The notes under the pieces: model-generated | Told to the model about the DNA's origin: nothing | What the model saw: the letters and a program-made list of their open reading frames with translations, nothing else | Database searches by the model: none | In this document: in pieces, positions 16,314 to 25,447 of the stretch | Numbering within the stretch: position 1 is the first letter of the stretch | Layout: each line of letters begins with the position of its first letter | Translations under genes and position numbers: made by a program | NCBI GenBank assembly: GCA_965601665.1 | Contig: OZ271833.1 | Coordinates: 2,356,001 to 2,420,000, forward strand | Length of the DNA: 64,000 bases | Direction of reading: 5' to 3' | From: JANQNX01 sp965601665 | Lineage (GTDB): Bacteria; Pseudomonadota; Gammaproteobacteria; Eutrophobiales; Eutrophobiaceae

Positions 16314-16634
16314 GTGCCAATTTACGAATACAAGTGTGAACAGTGTGGAGAGCAAAGCGAGAAGCTGCAGAAAATCAGCGATCCACCAGCACAAACATGC
16401 CCGGAGTGCGGTCAGGACAGCCTGAAGAAACTGGTTTCCGCCGCTGCCTTCAAGCTAAAGGGTACGGGTTGGTACGAAACTGATTTCAAGGACAAAAAGC
16501 CCAAGGCTACCGATAAGTCGACCAACACCAGCAAGGACTCGACCGAAAAGAAGGGCGCCGACAAGGCCAAAGCACCAGCCAAGGTGGCCAACAACAGCTC
16601 AAATTCCGGGAGCAAGTCCGCCAGTTCCGAGTAG
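16314..16634 (+). CDS. FmdB family zinc-ribbon protein
   Basis: Small putative zinc-ribbon protein of the FmdB/CxxC_CxxC_SSSS type, role unproven. It starts MPIYEYKCEQCGE, with Cys pairs at 8/11 and 29/32 forming the ribbon, then a Lys/Ser-rich low-complexity tail (about 60-106). The GTG at 16314 gives the canonical MPIYEY start and sits about nine bases after AGGAG; an in-frame GTG at 16305 is too close to that site. It is first in the fmdB-DUF502-aspS cluster, the order known from many gammaproteobacteria. The 168 bases between it and tRNA-Lys show no other gene. Confidence 0.88.
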   Translation: MPIYEYKCEQCGEQSEKLQKISDPPAQTCPECGQDSLKKLVSAAAFKLKGTGWYETDFKDKKPKATDKSTNTSKDSTEKKGADKAKAPAKVANNSSNSGSKSASSE

Positions 16635-16645
16635 AATGAACCGGC

Positions 16646-17302
16646 ATGGGTATCCTGCGTAAATATATCATTGCCGGACTGCTGGTCTGGCTACCATTGG
16701 CGGCGACGGTCGCCATCATTAAACTGGTTATCGATCTGCTCGATAGCACCATCCTGCTATTGCCACCCGAGTATCAACCTGCCAACGTACTTGGCTTCTC
16801 AATGCCGGGCTATGGCATCGTATTGGCAATCGCTATCCTGCTATTTACCGGCATGCTGGCTTCAAACCTTTTTGGGCGCCGCCTGTTTGAAGTCTGGGAA
16901 TCGATTCTTAACCGCCTGCCGTTGGTGCGCACTATATATAATAGTGTCAAGCAGATCTCGACGACACTGCTGGACTCACAGGGCAAATCGTTTCGCAAGG
17001 TGGTTGCGCTGGAATACCCGCGCAAGGGTTTGTGGAGTATCGGCTTTCTTACCAACGACCATATCAGTCACGAACTGGATGGCATAGATAGCGGTAACAT
17101 GGTCGGCGTTTTTGTACCCACGACGCCTAACCCGACATCAGGCTTTATCCTGCTGGTGCCGAAAAAAGAGGTCGTGGAACTGGCCATGACCATAGAAGAG
17201 GGTTTCAAATTTATTATTTCGATGGGCGTCATCATTCCCGATGGTCCGTTGAAAGCGAAAATTACTGGCAATAAAGTTGCGCAAAACGCGACTGGCTCGT
17301 AA
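16646..17302 (+). CDS. DUF502 family membrane protein
   Basis: Inner-membrane protein of 218 aa with an N-terminal transmembrane helix (about 6-28) and a second (about 56-76), then a soluble domain with the family's LVRTIYNSVKQ segment and the VFVPTTPNPTSGF stretch near residues 155-167. Function is unknown; the family recurs between fmdB and aspS. The gene follows fmdB by 11 bases and precedes aspS by 40 bases. Confidence 0.88.
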   Translation: MGILRKYIIAGLLVWLPLAATVAIIKLVIDLLDSTILLLPPEYQPANVLGFSMPGYGIVLAIAILLFTGMLASNLFGRRLFEVWESILNRLPLVRTIYNSVKQISTTLLDSQGKSFRKVVALEYPRKGLWSIGFLTNDHISHELDGIDSGNMVGVFVPTTPNPTSGFILLVPKKEVVELAMTIEEGFKFIISMGVIIPDGPLKAKITGNKVAQNATGS

Positions 17303-17342
17303 GATTCCGCCCTTTGTTTGAACCCCGGACGGAACACCACCC

Positions 17343-19121
17343 ATGCGCAGCCACTATTGCGGAGAATTAACAAGTACCCATATTGACCAGGAAGTTGAGC
17401 TTTGTGGCTGGGTGCATCGTCGTCGTGACCATGGCGGCGTGATTTTTATCGATTTACGAGACCGTGAGGGTATCGCCCAAATCGTGTTCGATCCGGATCG
17501 TCCCGAACCTTTCCAAATCGCCGATTCAGTGCGTAATGAATTCGTGATCTGCATCACCGGCAGAGTTCGGGCCCGCCCCGAGGGGACGGTCAATCCCGAC
17601 ATGCCCACCGGTGAGGTAGAGGTGCTGGGGCATTCGATTGACATTCTGAACAAGGCCAAAACGCCTCCTTTCCAGCTTGATGACGAGCACGTGCATGATG
17701 ATGTCAAATTGAAGTATCGCTATGTAGATCTGCGTCGACCACTCATGCAGCACAACCTGAGGATGCGTTCATCGGTGGTGAAGCAGATGCGTGACTTCCT
17801 TGATAGTCGTGGTTTTCTTGATATAGAAACACCGATGCTGACCAGGGCGACACCAGAGGGCGCGCGTGACTACCTGGTGCCTAGCCGCACGCATCCGGGC
17901 AACTTTTTTGCCTTGCCCCAGTCACCACAGCTGTTTAAACAATTGTTAATGATGTCCGGGCTGGATCGTTATTACCAGATTGTCCGCTGTTTCCGTGATG
18001 AAGACCTGCGTGCCGATCGGCAGCCGGAATTCACCCAGCTCGATATCGAGGTGTCGTTCATGGACGAGGACGGCATTACCGGGCTGATGGAAGAAATGGT
18101 GCGTACGTTGTTCAAACAAACACTGGATGTTGATTTACCCTCGCCATTTCCACGCATGACCTATGCCGACGCCATGTATCACTATGGCAGTGACCGACCA
18201 GACCTGAGGAACCCGTTAAAGCTGGTCGATGTCAGCGATCTGATGCTGGAGGTTGAATTCAAGGTATTTTCTGCGCCGGCAAAAATGGATAACGGTCGTG
18301 TGGCGGCCCTGTCGGTGCCGGGTGGTAGCAAACTATCACGCAAGGAAATCGACGATTACACTGCTTATGTCAGCCAGTTTGGCGCCAAGGGTCTGGCCTA
18401 TATCAAGGTCAATGACGCCAGCGCTGGTCGCGAAGGCTTGCAATCCCCGATTCTGAAATTCCTGCCAGATGAGGTCATTAGTGAAATCATGCAACGCACC
18501 GGTGCCGCTGCTGGCGATCTGATTTTCTTTGGCGCCGATAAAACCAGCGTCGTCAACGATGCGCTGGGTGCCCTGCGCAACCGGGTTGCCCACGACCTCG
18601 AGCTGCTGCAAGGCGAGTGGCAGCCACTGTGGGTGATAGACTTTCCAATGTTCGAGTACAACGAGGACGAGCAACGCTGGGAATCGTTACACCATCCTTT
18701 TACCGCACCGAATACAACCAACATAGATGAGATAAAGACAGACCCGGGCCAGACCCTTTCCCGTGCCTATGACCTGGTACTGAATGGCATTGAGCTGGGC
18801 GGCGGCTCCATCCGTATTCATGATGCTGACATGCAGGCGGCGGTACTGGAGCTATTGGGTATTGATGAGGAACAGGCACGACAGAAGTTTGGTTTCCTGC
18901 TGGATGCACTGACCTATGGCTGCCCGCCCCACGGCGGCATTGCCTTCGGCCTGGACCGAATCGTTATGTTAATGGCCGGTGCGCCAACGATCCGTGATGT
19001 GATTGCATTTCCCAAGACGCAGTCGGCCAGCTGCCTGTTGACCGCAGCGCCGGCGGAGGCCGGTGCCAGACAACTGCGTGAAATCGGCATTAAACTGGCA
19101 AAATCCGGCAAACAGGACTAG
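17343..19121 (+). CDS. aspS: Aspartyl-tRNA synthetase
   Basis: Class II synthetase that charges tRNA-Asp. It is 592 aa, the size of bacterial-type enzymes with the GAD insertion. In order: N-terminal OB-fold anticodon-binding domain (WVHRRRDHGGVIFIDLRDRE), motif 2 around FRDEDLRADRQPEFTQLD (about 216-233), the GAD domain in the middle, and motif 3 at GLDRIVMLMAGA (from about 536). The start MRSHYCGELTSTHIDQEVEL matches the family N-terminus. Confidence 0.97.
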   Translation: MRSHYCGELTSTHIDQEVELCGWVHRRRDHGGVIFIDLRDREGIAQIVFDPDRPEPFQIADSVRNEFVICITGRVRARPEGTVNPDMPTGEVEVLGHSIDILNKAKTPPFQLDDEHVHDDVKLKYRYVDLRRPLMQHNLRMRSSVVKQMRDFLDSRGFLDIETPMLTRATPEGARDYLVPSRTHPGNFFALPQSPQLFKQLLMMSGLDRYYQIVRCFRDEDLRADRQPEFTQLDIEVSFMDEDGITGLMEEMVRTLFKQTLDVDLPSPFPRMTYADAMYHYGSDRPDLRNPLKLVDVSDLMLEVEFKVFSAPAKMDNGRVAALSVPGGSKLSRKEIDDYTAYVSQFGAKGLAYIKVNDASAGREGLQSPILKFLPDEVISEIMQRTGAAAGDLIFFGADKTSVVNDALGALRNRVAHDLELLQGEWQPLWVIDFPMFEYNEDEQRWESLHHPFTAPNTTNIDEIKTDPGQTLSRAYDLVLNGIELGGGSIRIHDADMQAAVLELLGIDEEQARQKFGFLLDALTYGCPPHGGIAFGLDRIVMLMAGAPTIRDVIAFPKTQSASCLLTAAPAEAGARQLREIGIKLAKSGKQD

Positions 19122-19175
19122 GAATTAAGGCCCTGGCGGCTTGTCTAATTTGTTAATGTCGGATTTACTAATCTT

Positions 19176-20249
19176 ATGACTGCAACTCCTTTACTTGAGC
19201 GCTCTTACGAACTGCCCCGCGACCAGATTCCACCAACCGTTTCGGAAGAGATTGACGAGGCCGAACGCGCACAGCTGACCGACAAGATTCGAGCTTTGCT
19301 GAAACAGCACAATGCGGTGGTCGTTGCACATTATTATACAGACCCCGATTGCCAGCTACTGGCGGACGCCACGGGCGGTTATGTCTCGGATTCACTGGAC
19401 ATGGCACGTTTTGGCAATGAGTCTGAAGCCGATACCCTGGTTGTGTGCGGTGTCCGTTTCATGGGTGAGACAGCCAAGATCCTGAACCCCGAAAAACGCG
19501 TGCTAATGCCGGACCTGGATGCCAATTGTTCGCTGGACCTGGGTTGTCCTGCTGACGACTTTTCTGCTTTTTGTGATGCGTACCCTGACCGCGAGGTGGT
19601 CGTGTATGCGAATACCAGTGCCGCCGTGAAGGCGCGCGCAGACTGGATGGTCACCTCTGGCAGCGCCGTGGATGTCGTCAGGCATTTGCATGAAAACGGC
19701 AAAAAAATCATCTGGGCGCCAGATAAATATCTCGGTGATTACGTGCAGCAACAGACGGGCGCGGATATGTTGATCTGGAAAGGCGCCTGTGTCGTGCACG
19801 AGGAATTCAAGGCGCAGGAACTGGCGGCGTTAAGAGAAACGCATCCTGATGCCAGTGTGCTCGTCCACCCGGAATCACCTGCCGCGGTCGTCGAGCAGGC
19901 TGATTACGTAGGTTCAACAACAGGGCTTATCAATGCCGTCCGAACCATGGACGCGAATAAATTTATTGTTGCAACAGACCGTGGCATTTTCTTCAAGATG
20001 CAGCAGGCCGCACCGGACAAGATGCTTATCGAGGCACCAACAGCCGGTCGCAGTGCTACCTGTATCAGTTGTGCACACTGTCCATGGATGGCGATGAATA
20101 GTCTGCGTAAGGTTGCGCATGTATTGGAAACCGGCACTAATGAAATACATGTTGAGCCACAGATTATTGATAAGGCCAGGGTATCGATTCGACGGCTGCT
20201 CGATTTCACCAGCGACAAATCCGCCACAATGTTGGCCGGAGATGCCTGA
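19176..20249 (+). CDS. nadA: Quinolinate synthase A
   Basis: Iron-sulfur enzyme condensing iminoaspartate and dihydroxyacetone phosphate into quinolinate, the second step of de novo NAD synthesis. The 357-aa protein has the motif VVAHYYTDPDCQ near residue 49 and Cys residues in VVCGVRFMGE (about 91), GACVVHEEF (about 205) and CISCAHCPWM (296-302) at the places expected for the [4Fe-4S] ligands. No nadB is adjacent. The following hydrolase frame begins at or just upstream of its stop. Confidence 0.96.
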   Translation: MTATPLLERSYELPRDQIPPTVSEEIDEAERAQLTDKIRALLKQHNAVVVAHYYTDPDCQLLADATGGYVSDSLDMARFGNESEADTLVVCGVRFMGETAKILNPEKRVLMPDLDANCSLDLGCPADDFSAFCDAYPDREVVVYANTSAAVKARADWMVTSGSAVDVVRHLHENGKKIIWAPDKYLGDYVQQQTGADMLIWKGACVVHEEFKAQELAALRETHPDASVLVHPESPAAVVEQADYVGSTTGLINAVRTMDANKFIVATDRGIFFKMQQAAPDKMLIEAPTAGRSATCISCAHCPWMAMNSLRKVAHVLETGTNEIHVEPQIIDKARVSIRRLLDFTSDKSATMLAGDA

Positions 20250-20299
20250 TCGGTAATAACCATTGCGTTAGCGATATTGTTTTTGTCCACGGCCTGTGG

Positions 20300-20890
20300 A
20301 TGAATGGTTATGACATGTCGTTGTTAATGCATCGCTTAGCCGATGCCGGCTATACCCCACATCGTTTTCATTACCCTTCGGTGCGAGGCCGGGTTGAGGA
20401 CAATGCCGAACGTCTTGCAGATTATCTTGATGCCAACAGCATTGTTTCAGCGCACCTTGTTTGCCATAGCCTTGGTGGCCTGGTGGTAAGGCATTACCTG
20501 GCGAATAGGCCGGCAGTAACAATAAACCGCGTCGTGATGCTAGGAACACCTAACCAGGCAAGTCGCGCTGCATCAAAATTGAAAGAGTGGCCGGGCGGTC
20601 ACTGGTTGTTGGGCAACAGTCTTGAAAATGGGTTACTGGGGCCATTGCCGGATTGGGACCCCGCCATCGAGCTGGGTGTCATTGCCGGTGACCTGAGGTT
20701 CGGTATGGGGATGTTAATTCCCGGAATCCCCGAACCCAATGATGGCACCATCGCCGTCGCGGAGACCAGGCTTGATGGCATGCTCGACCATATCGTCGTG
20801 CATGCCAGCCACTTTGGCTTACTAATTTCATCGGCAGCGTTTCAGCATTGTCGACACTTTATTGAACGGGGTTGTTTTTTGCAGGGTTGA
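20300..20890 (+). CDS. Alpha/beta hydrolase (lipase-like); true start probably upstream
   Basis: Alpha/beta-hydrolase fold protein with nucleophile elbow CHSLGG, fitting GxSxG-type lipases and esterases of the LipB/PGAP1-like group, and a late His in IVVHASHFGLL. The first ATG (20300) would cut the protein within the first core strand: the frame upstream reads SDIVFVHGLW, supplying the oxyanion-hole HG motif. No in-frame ATG, GTG or TTG lies between the nadA stop region and 20300, so translation may begin at CTG 20246 or ATC 20249, coupled to the nadA stop. Substrate unknown. Confidence 0.8.
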   Translation: MNGYDMSLLMHRLADAGYTPHRFHYPSVRGRVEDNAERLADYLDANSIVSAHLVCHSLGGLVVRHYLANRPAVTINRVVMLGTPNQASRAASKLKEWPGGHWLLGNSLENGLLGPLPDWDPAIELGVIAGDLRFGMGMLIPGIPEPNDGTIAVAETRLDGMLDHIVVHASHFGLLISSAAFQHCRHFIERGCFLQG

Positions 20891-20969
20891 GGTGGCGTTG
20901 TTGGGCAATAGGTATCGGAATGCTAGAATACGCCGCAATTAATTTTCTACAGGAACCAGTTTCTCGATC

Positions 20970-21716
20970 ATGGCCGGGCATAGCAAATGGGCAAATATCA
21001 AGCATCGCAAGGGTCGTGAAGATGCCAGGCGTGGCAAGCTATTCACCAAACTGATTCGGGAAATAACCGTTGCGGCAAAGATGGGTGGCGGTGATCCTTC
21101 AGCCAATCCTCGCTTGCGTGCCGCAATCGATAACGCCCTCTCCAATAACATGACCAAGGACACCATTGAGCGAGCTGTGACGCGTGGCGCCGGTGGTGGC
21201 GAAGGCGAAAACGTTGAAGAAGTTCGCTACGAGGGTTATGGCCCGGGTGGAGTGGCGGTGATGGTTGACTGTATGACAGATAACCGCAATCGAACAGTAG
21301 CCGAAGTCAGGCACGCGTTTACGAAATTTGGTGGCAACCTGGGAACGGATGGGTCGGTTGCCTACCTGTTCGATAAGGTTGGCCTGTTGTCTTATCCAAC
21401 CGGCACCAGCGAGGACTCTTTGATGGAAGTTGCATTGGAAGCGGGTGCGGACGATATCATCTCCAACGACGATGGTTCGATTGATGTGATTACAGGGCCA
21501 GACAGCTTTATGGACGTCAAAGAGGCGCTGGTCGCCGCCGAGCAAACGCCCGAGAATGCCGAGATTACCATGCGTGCCCAGACGTCCAGCGCGCTCGATC
21601 TTGACGGTGCGCAAACCATGCTGAAGTTACTTGATATGCTTGAAGATCTTGATGATGTGCAGAAAGTCTACTCCAATGCCGACATTGCTGATGACATTCT
21701 TGAGCAACTGAATTAG
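20970..21716 (+). CDS. yebC: YebC/TACO1 family protein (translation or transcription factor)
   Basis: A 248-aa member of the YebC/PmpR family, recently linked to relief of ribosome stalling and earlier described as DNA-binding regulators. It has the invariant start MAGHSKWANIKHRKGREDAR and the acidic, Gly-rich core RYEGYGPGGVAVMV. It precedes ruvC, the usual arrangement in gammaproteobacteria, but here with a 197-base gap. Confidence 0.96.
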   Translation: MAGHSKWANIKHRKGREDARRGKLFTKLIREITVAAKMGGGDPSANPRLRAAIDNALSNNMTKDTIERAVTRGAGGGEGENVEEVRYEGYGPGGVAVMVDCMTDNRNRTVAEVRHAFTKFGGNLGTDGSVAYLFDKVGLLSYPTGTSEDSLMEVALEAGADDIISNDDGSIDVITGPDSFMDVKEALVAAEQTPENAEITMRAQTSSALDLDGAQTMLKLLDMLEDLDDVQKVYSNADIADDILEQLN

Positions 21717-21913
21717 TGAATTGTTATGAATCAACCGCACGCAATTGTATGGCGTAACGAATGATGACGAAGCGCGGCGAAAATGAGTTCGCAAGCGAAG
21801 TGTATGAATAATACATTGAGCATGGTGAGCTTATTGTTGACAATGAGTCGTCGAGCGCACGCCAGCATGGGTGCAGGCAGTAGAGCGCAGCAGGACGCCG
21901 GAGCCGAGCAGGT
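21717..21913. other. Intergenic stretch yebC-ruvC, possible dispersed repeat
   Basis: No supported gene. Near 21800 it contains the near-palindrome TGTATGAATAATACA followed by TTGAGC. A related core, TGTATAGTTAATACATGAG, lies on the opposite strand in the tolQ-tolR spacer. The two may belong to one family of intergenic repeats, but similarity outside the core is weak. Confidence 0.3.
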
Positions 21914-22432
21914 ATGATACGCATACTTGGTATCGATCCAGGCTCTATCAACACGGGTTTCGGTATCATCGATACCGAGGGTAATCATTCCAGGCACATC
22001 GAACACGGTGTCATCAAGGTCAAGGGCGAGACCCTTGCCGAAAAGCTCAAGGTCATTCACGTCGGGCTTCTCGCCCTGATCGATGAGTTCAATCCCCAGG
22101 AAATTGCTATCGAGCGGGTGTTTCTGGATCGTAATGCAGATTCTGCGTTGAAGCTGGGCCAGGCCCGTGGTGTTGCCATTGCCGCCTGCGCCATTCGCGA
22201 TTTACCCGTCTATGAATATACGGCCAATCAGGTAAAACAGGCGACCGTTGGCAAGGGACACGCTGCCAAGCAACAGGTGCAACACATGATCAAGGTATTG
22301 TTATGCCTGTCTGGTTCGATCCAGGCTGATGCTGCAGATGGTCTCGCTATTGCACTTTGTCATGCGCATTCACGTGAGGGTCTGTTACGCATGCAGGGCG
22401 TATCCGGTGTTCGCTACGGGAGGTTGCAATGA
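21914..22432 (+). CDS. ruvC: Holliday junction endonuclease RuvC
   Basis: Resolves Holliday junctions at the end of homologous recombination. It is 172 aa. Catalytic acidic residues are visible: Asp8 in GIDPGSINTG, Glu in AIERVFLDRN near residue 67, and the C-terminal DAADGLAIALCHAH cluster. The ruvA start overlaps its stop by four bases (ATGA), so the two are translationally coupled. Confidence 0.97.
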   Translation: MIRILGIDPGSINTGFGIIDTEGNHSRHIEHGVIKVKGETLAEKLKVIHVGLLALIDEFNPQEIAIERVFLDRNADSALKLGQARGVAIAACAIRDLPVYEYTANQVKQATVGKGHAAKQQVQHMIKVLLCLSGSIQADAADGLAIALCHAHSREGLLRMQGVSGVRYGRLQ

Positions 22433-23031
22433 TTGGCTTTCTTAGAGGTCTGATCGTCAAACGTCAGCCACCGCTCCTGTTAATCGATGTCAAGGGTGTC
22501 GGCTACGAGGTGGAAGCACCGATGACGACGTTTTATGCCTTTGCCGAGACCGATACAGAGGTGGAATTGTTTACCCATCTGGTTGTGCGTGATGATGCCC
22601 ATCTGCTGTTTGGCTTTGCTACCGAAAATGAACGGCATTTATTCAGAACCTTAATCAAGGTGAACGGCGTGGGAGCACGCATGGCCCTGACAATCTTGTC
22701 AGGCATTGAAGCCGATGAATTTGCTGCCTGCGTTCAGGCAGATGACGTGGCAAGGTTGACCAAACTGCCTGGCATAGGCAAGAAAACAGCCGAGCGATTA
22801 ATTGTCGAAATGCGCGACAGGCTTGATGATCTGCCGACTGCCGCCAAAGGTCCGCTCGCCAGGCAGCCGGCGCAGACAGAGAGTGATCCTGTCAATGATG
22901 CGGTAAGCGCCCTGATTGGCCTTGGTTACAAGCCGCCTGAAGCGAGTCGACATGTACTGGCCATTGCTGCAGAAGGCATGAGTAGTGAAGATCTCATCCG
23001 CGAGGCGTTAAAAAACTCGGTTAAACAATAG
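22429..23031 (+). CDS. ruvA: Holliday junction branch migration protein RuvA
   Basis: DNA-binding tetramer that directs RuvB helicase at Holliday junctions. The 200-aa protein has an N-terminal OB fold (MIGFLRGLIVKRQPPLLLID), two helix-hairpin-helix motifs (VNGVGARMALTIL and LPGIGKKTAERLIVEMRDR) and the C-terminal three-helix RuvB-binding domain (DAVSALIGLGYKPPEA). Confidence 0.97.
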   Translation: MIGFLRGLIVKRQPPLLLIDVKGVGYEVEAPMTTFYAFAETDTEVELFTHLVVRDDAHLLFGFATENERHLFRTLIKVNGVGARMALTILSGIEADEFAACVQADDVARLTKLPGIGKKTAERLIVEMRDRLDDLPTAAKGPLARQPAQTESDPVNDAVSALIGLGYKPPEASRHVLAIAAEGMSSEDLIREALKNSVKQ

Positions 23032-23149
23032 CGCACCTGAAGTCAGCGCCTTGCCATAATGTTGTCAGCAGTTTGCCACCCTGGCTGTGTTAAATTTACT
23101 ATCCTGGACTGGCGTAACGCCTTAATTAAAGGGAAAATAGACACCCGAC

Positions 23150-24199
23150 ATGGTTGAACCAAACGCTGTAATTTCCCCACAGGGATCTGCTGAAGACGCG
23201 GCTGCCGACAACACCCTGCGCCCAAAACAACTCAAGGATTACCTGGGCCAGACATCTGTCCATGAGCAGATGGAGATATTTATTGGTGCGGCAAGACAAC
23301 GTGCTGAATCCCTCGACCATGTCCTGATATTCGGCCCGCCGGGACTAGGAAAGACGACCCTTGCCCATATTATTGCCAATGAAATGAACGTGAATATGCG
23401 CCAGACGTCGGGGCCGGTGCTGGAGAGGCCGGGCGATCTGGCCGCATTACTGACTAACCTTGAACCGCACGACGTATTGTTTATCGACGAAATTCATCGG
23501 CTCAGTCCCGTCGTCGAGGAAGTGCTTTATCCTGCCATGGAAGATTACCAGATTGATATCATGATTGGTGAGGGGCCTGCCGCCCGTGCGATCAAGCTGG
23601 ATGTCCCTCCCTTTACGCTCGTTGGTGCGACGACCCGCGCAGGCTTGCTGACCTCTCCCCTGCGCGACCGCTTTGGCATTGTCCAGCGCCTGGAATTTTA
23701 TTCTGCAAAGGAACTTGGTGAAATTGTCACCCGTTCTTCCGGGATACTTGAGGTTGGTATTGAAACTACAGGCGCAGCCGAGATCGCCGCGCGCTCACGG
23801 GGCACACCGCGTATTGCCAATCGTCTATTGAGGCGCGTGCGTGACTACGCCCAGGTCAAGGGTGATGGCAAGGTGACCGGCGATATGGCGTCACGGGCGC
23901 TCGATATGCTCAACGTTGATGCCCATGGCTTCGACATGATGGACAGAAAACTGCTGCTCGCCATTTTACAGAAGTTTGATGGCGGCCCGGTTGGTATAGA
24001 CAGTCTTGCCGCTGCTATTGGCGAGGAGCGTGACACCATTGAAGATGTCCTGGAACCTTATCTGATCCAGCAAGGTTTTATCATGCGCACTTCTCGCGGA
24101 CGGGTTGCCACACGTACAGCATGGCAGCACTTTGGTCTTGATGTCCCTGCCGACACACCACGTAGCGAAGATCTGTTTTCCGACAGCGAAGACGCATAA
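23150..24199 (+). CDS. ruvB: Holliday junction helicase RuvB
   Basis: AAA+ motor for branch migration. Walker A is GPPGLGKT at residues 62-69 and Walker B is DEIH in LFIDEIHRL; the sensor region GATTRAGLLTSPLRDRFG and a C-terminal winged helix (PYLIQQGFIMRTSRGRVAT) follow. It is 349 aa, with a slightly long C-terminus. A 118-base gap separates it from ruvA. Confidence 0.97.
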   Translation: MVEPNAVISPQGSAEDAAADNTLRPKQLKDYLGQTSVHEQMEIFIGAARQRAESLDHVLIFGPPGLGKTTLAHIIANEMNVNMRQTSGPVLERPGDLAALLTNLEPHDVLFIDEIHRLSPVVEEVLYPAMEDYQIDIMIGEGPAARAIKLDVPPFTLVGATTRAGLLTSPLRDRFGIVQRLEFYSAKELGEIVTRSSGILEVGIETTGAAEIAARSRGTPRIANRLLRRVRDYAQVKGDGKVTGDMASRALDMLNVDAHGFDMMDRKLLLAILQKFDGGPVGIDSLAAAIGEERDTIEDVLEPYLIQQGFIMRTSRGRVATRTAWQHFGLDVPADTPRSEDLFSDSEDA

Positions 24200-24213
24200 G
24201 TGTAACCTTATTC

Positions 24214-24624
24214 ATGTCAGCTGAATTTGAATGGAAAGTCCGCGTCTATTATGAAGATACCGATGCTGCAGGCGTTGTTTTTTATGCCAACTATCTACGC
24301 TACATGGAACGTGCACGTACTGAATGGCTCAGGCAGTTAGGTTTTGAACATCACCGGTTGCTTGACGAATATGGTGTGTTGTTCGCAGTAAAAAAACTCG
24401 CTATCGATTACATTATGCCAGCCAGGCTGGATGAATTGCTGGCGATTAAATCCTGTTTTGTCAATCATCGCGGTGCGAGTATCAACTTTAAACAACAGAT
24501 AAGCAATGAACAGGAAACCTTACTTAGCCAGGCGGAGGTCAAAGTGGCTTGCCTGAATGCAGAAACACTTCGGCCTGCAGCGATGCCGGACGTATTAATG
24601 ACGGAGCTACTGAATGTCGACTGA
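24214..24624 (+). CDS. ybgC: Acyl-CoA thioesterase of the Tol-Pal cluster
   Basis: Hotdog-fold thioesterase of the 4-hydroxybenzoyl-CoA type, always first in the tol-pal cluster of gammaproteobacteria. The active-site motif is YEDTDAAGVVFYANYLRY, with Asp17 corresponding to the catalytic Asp. The tolQ start overlaps its end by 11 bases. Confidence 0.95.
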   Translation: MSAEFEWKVRVYYEDTDAAGVVFYANYLRYMERARTEWLRQLGFEHHRLLDEYGVLFAVKKLAIDYIMPARLDELLAIKSCFVNHRGASINFKQQISNEQETLLSQAEVKVACLNAETLRPAAMPDVLMTELLNVD

Positions 24625-25288
24625 TCATTCCTTTCTCGACCTTATCATGAATGCCACTCTGCTGGTGCAGTTTGTGATGTTGATACTGGTGCTGGCCTCC
24701 GTCATTTCATGGACCATGATTTTCAACAAGCGCAAGTTCCTGAAATTTGCGATCAAGGAGGCAACAAGGTTTGAAAACCAGTTCTGGTCAGTTGAAGATC
24801 TAAGCCCGCTTTACACAAGGATAACCAGCGGTCGTTACGACCCGACCGGCATGGAAAAAATCTTCGAAGCAGGTTTCAAGGAGTTTGTACGACTACGTAA
24901 GCAGGAACATATTGAAGCAGAAGTTGTGCTCGATGCAGCGCAACGAAGTATGCGCATCGCGATGAATAAAGAGATGGACGATCTTGAGACGCATTTATCA
25001 TTCCTGGCAACGGTTGGCTCGACCAGTCCTTACATCGGTTTGTTTGGTACCGTATGGGGTATCATGAACAGCTTCCAGGCGCTGGGTAACGTGCAGCAGG
25101 CCACTATCGCCATGGTTGCACCGGGTATCAGTGAGGCCTTGATTGCAACGGCGATGGGATTATTTGCCGCCATCCCGGCTGTCATTGCCTATAACCGGTT
25201 TTCCTCTGACGTCGAACGCCTGATTAACCGCTACGACAATTTCATGGAAGAGTTTGCGTCGATCCTGCATCGCCATGCACACACCTGA
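24614..25288 (+). CDS. tolQ: TolQ proton-channel subunit
   Basis: Inner-membrane component of the TolQRA motor that uses the proton gradient to drive outer-membrane constriction at division. It is 224 aa with three membrane helices: about 12-36, and two flanking the conserved TVGSTSPYIGLFGTVWGIMN segment and APGISEALIATAMGLFAAIP. The protein ends ILHRHAHT with a TGA whose last base is also the first base of a mobile-like repeat separating it from tolR. Confidence 0.96.
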   Translation: MSTDHSFLDLIMNATLLVQFVMLILVLASVISWTMIFNKRKFLKFAIKEATRFENQFWSVEDLSPLYTRITSGRYDPTGMEKIFEAGFKEFVRLRKQEHIEAEVVLDAAQRSMRIAMNKEMDDLETHLSFLATVGSTSPYIGLFGTVWGIMNSFQALGNVQQATIAMVAPGISEALIATAMGLFAAIPAVIAYNRFSSDVERLINRYDNFMEEFASILHRHAHT

Positions 25289-25428
25289 TGCTTTGCTAAA
25301 AATGCACTTTTTTCATGCTTGCTTCGTCAGCTCCGTGCTCGAATCCTCATGTATTAACTATACATTCCGGTTCTCTGCGCGGTGCTTTCTCGCAGGCGAA
25401 AAAAAATCATCATTTTTTGCTAAAGCAT
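25288..25428. repeat. MITE-like insertion with imperfect terminal inverted repeats between tolQ and tolR
   Basis: Left end ATGCTTTGCTAAAAATG (25288-25304) and the reverse complement of the right end, ATGCTTTAGCAAAAAATG (25411-25428), match except for small changes. The interior carries a hairpin core (TGTATAGTTAATACA on the minus strand). No protein-like frame is convincing. tolQ and tolR are normally almost contiguous, so about 140 bases here look like an inserted non-coding element. Confidence 0.5.
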
Positions 25429-25447
25429 TATTTGGAGATGATAGCTA

